NCBI GenBank assembly: GCA_964569425.1
Contig: CAZMVD010000173.1
Location: forward strand, 1-7,170
Length of the DNA: 7,170 nucleotides
DNA from: JACQXM01 sp964569425
GTDB lineage: Bacteria; Planctomycetota; Phycisphaerae; UBA1845
Reading direction: 5' to 3'
Part shown: positions 6,455 through 7,170 of the stretch, in pieces
How the letters are laid out: every line of letters starts with the position of its first letter
Position numbering within the stretch: the first letter of the stretch is position 1
The notes under the pieces: model-generated
Told to the model about the DNA's origin: nothing
The model's database searches: none
Seen by the model: only the letters and a program-made list of their open reading frames with translations
Program-made: the position numbers and the translations under genes

Positions 6455-6745
6455 AAGGAAGTGATCAGGTATTCTCTTCCCACAGCACCGGCGTTTGGCC
6501 GATCGCAGGCAGGACGCCGGTGCTACTCTGCGCTCTGTGAGTCCATGAGCGTAGTCTGTCGGTTCTCGGGAACAGGAATGGAGTCGTTGTGTGCGTTTTT
6601 GGCATCATCAAACCACTGCGGCGATAGGCCCTATGTCCGGGCCATGTGCAGTGGCGGCGTCGCTTCTCGGTCGAGAGGACTGTTAGACCTCCATCCGGGC
6701 TTGATCGCGCTTCTCTTTCACCTGCCTTGCCGCCAAAATGGTCCC
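6455..6745. other. Gene-free stretch
   Basis: About 290 bp with no recognisable gene. A frame runs through it from 6461 to 6853 on the + strand and another on the - strand (6465-6887). Their residues show no domain, no bias and no ribosome site, except for the short fragment starting at 6746. The stretch contains one strong 11-bp inverted repeat (6484-6524) and a weak GGCCC/GGGCC pair (6627-6643). Confidence 0.5.
6484..6524. repeat. Perfect 11-bp inverted repeat
   Basis: AGCACCGGCGT (6484-6494) and ACGCCGGTGCT (6514-6524) are exact reverse complements around a 19-base loop. It could be a bidirectional terminator-like hairpin, an operator or an element end. No T-run follows on the + strand. 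Confidence 0.6.
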
Positions 6746-6853
6746 ATGTCTTTACCCGGTGGACCAGCGGACAAGGCGGGGAACCGCTACGAGGCGTGGT
6801 GGACCGTTTGTGATGCCTCAGTCGGAATTGGAGTATTCCGCCGTGCGGGGTAG
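6746..6853 (+). pseudogene. N-terminal fragment of a GGPADK-type protein, probably a defence-related gene remnant
   Basis: ATG 6746 opens a frame reading MSLPGGPADKAGNRYEAWW, then TVCDA, after which the residues become featureless and a TAG stops it at 6851-6853 (35 residues). The GGPADK-x-GNRYE-x-WW motif is one I recognise as the N-terminus of much larger bacterial proteins, some with nuclease or NTPase parts and found near defence genes. That link is from memory and uncertain. The fragment is far too short to be functional. The identity appears to end near 6813, which may mark a deletion or insertion boundary. An intact small protein is possible but less likely. Confidence 0.45.
6823..6840. 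repeat. Short inverted repeat near the remnant junction
   Basis: CGGAAT (6823-6828) and ATTCCG (6835-6840) are perfect inverted arms around TGGAGT. They lie between the GGPADK fragment and the OrfA-like start, where an element end might be expected. This is suggestive only. Confidence 0.3.
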
Positions 6854-6879
6854 GGTGGACCCCAACGGAGGAAAACGAC

Positions 6880-6954
6880 ATGGGCAACAGGATACAGTGG
6901 CGGCATTTCAGGGTGGCGGAGAAGGTGGCGATTCTCCAGCAGCATTACTTGGTC
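6880..6954 (+). pseudogene. IS3-type transposase OrfA N-terminal remnant
   Basis: A good ribosome site, GGAGG (6867-6871), lies 8 bases before ATG 6880. The first 25 residues include WRHFRVAEKVAILQQHYLV. This matches the start of IS3/IS911-type OrfA proteins, where an HF-x-x-x-EKVAIL-x-x-H helix is followed by PVSDLC and a W-x-K recognition part. Here the expected continuation is absent in all three forward frames. The frame runs on without a stop to the window end (7170), but with residues unlike any transposase. OrfA is the DNA-binding half of an IS transposase; this copy is truncated after about 25 codons. Confidence 0.5.
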
Positions 6955-6980
6955 TTCGCCCGCAAACCCCCGCGGCATAG

Positions 6981-7170
6981 GCGTCCAGCAGCCCGTATTC
7001 GCTACCCTTCGTTCGGGTCGGGAAAAGGGTGCGGTATCGGGTGTGCGACTTGGAACGGTGCTTGTCGGTACGCAGCGTTCACTTGCCCGAGCCGTTCCGG
7101 ATCGATTCCGTTTTCGGGGCCGAGTCAGAGACTTCCGGCGCGGCGAAGTCGCCCAAGCCCTCGCGCACGG
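6981..7170 (+). pseudogene. C-terminal part of an excisionase/MerR-like helix-turn-helix protein, open at the window edge
   Basis: Directly after a TAG (6978-6980), this frame reads SPYSLPFVRVGKRVRYRV, then CDLERCLSVRSVHLP. The LPFVRVGKRVRYR-x-x-DLE segment is typical of the wing and C-terminal helix of HTH_17/excisionase-family DNA-binding proteins. The preceding helix-turn-helix is missing upstream in every forward frame, and no start codon is seen. After about residue 37 the sequence becomes polar and low in complexity, and it is still open at 7170. I read it as the tail of a small DNA-binding gene whose 5' end was lost at the junction with the OrfA remnant. Confidence 0.45.

Noticed and set aside
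6461..6853. A 130-residue + strand frame as a whole gene
   Set aside because: Only the last part, from ATG 6746, carries a recognisable motif. The first 95 residues look non-coding and lack a ribosome site.

Overview
The window looks like part of a Planctomycetota chromosome, most likely a Phycisphaerae-type lineage. This is inferred from a combination of surface modules that I associate with that group: a C-terminal dockerin-like module opening with FWGDTVGAFDG, TGACC-type cysteine-rich units, and a C-terminal IPTVSEWG sorting tail. The DNA is GC-rich. No rRNA, tRNA or housekeeping gene is present, so the assignment is not proved.

Layout. Positions 1-253 are a leader without a recognisable gene. 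Three genes follow on the + strand, and each product starts with a signal peptide: (1) 254-2416, a secreted endonuclease/exonuclease/phosphatase (EEP, DNase I-like) enzyme with thrombospondin-3-like calcium repeats and a dockerin-like C-terminus; (2) 2491-3735, a second secreted EEP enzyme preceded by an OB-fold-like domain; (3) 3974-6412, a large cysteine-rich surface protein with two lamin-tail-like domains, TGACC-type units, a disintegrin-like region with five exact 32-residue repeats, and a membrane sorting tail. The first two genes are 74 bp apart and may be co-transcribed. The third has its own 238-bp upstream region and a very strong Shine-Dalgarno sequence.

How they may work together. 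Lamin-tail, OB-fold and EEP domains occur together in single extracellular nucleases of the ExeM/NucH type. Here the same domain types are spread over three neighbouring genes. My inference is a secreted nucleic-acid (or phosphodiester) degrading set, with one partner held on the cell surface. The substrate is not shown by the sequence.

Downstream of a hairpin at 6429-6454 the sequence changes character. About 290 bp have no credible gene. The last 425 bp then hold three short remnants in different reading frames: an N-terminal GGPADKAGNRYE fragment, an IS3-type OrfA start, and the C-terminal part of an excisionase-like helix-turn-helix protein. This is a small gene graveyard, probably the edge of an accessory or mobile region.

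The most unusual element is the disintegrin-like repeat block. It keeps the cysteine spacing of the eukaryotic ADAM disintegrin domain but has expanded only the second half, five times.
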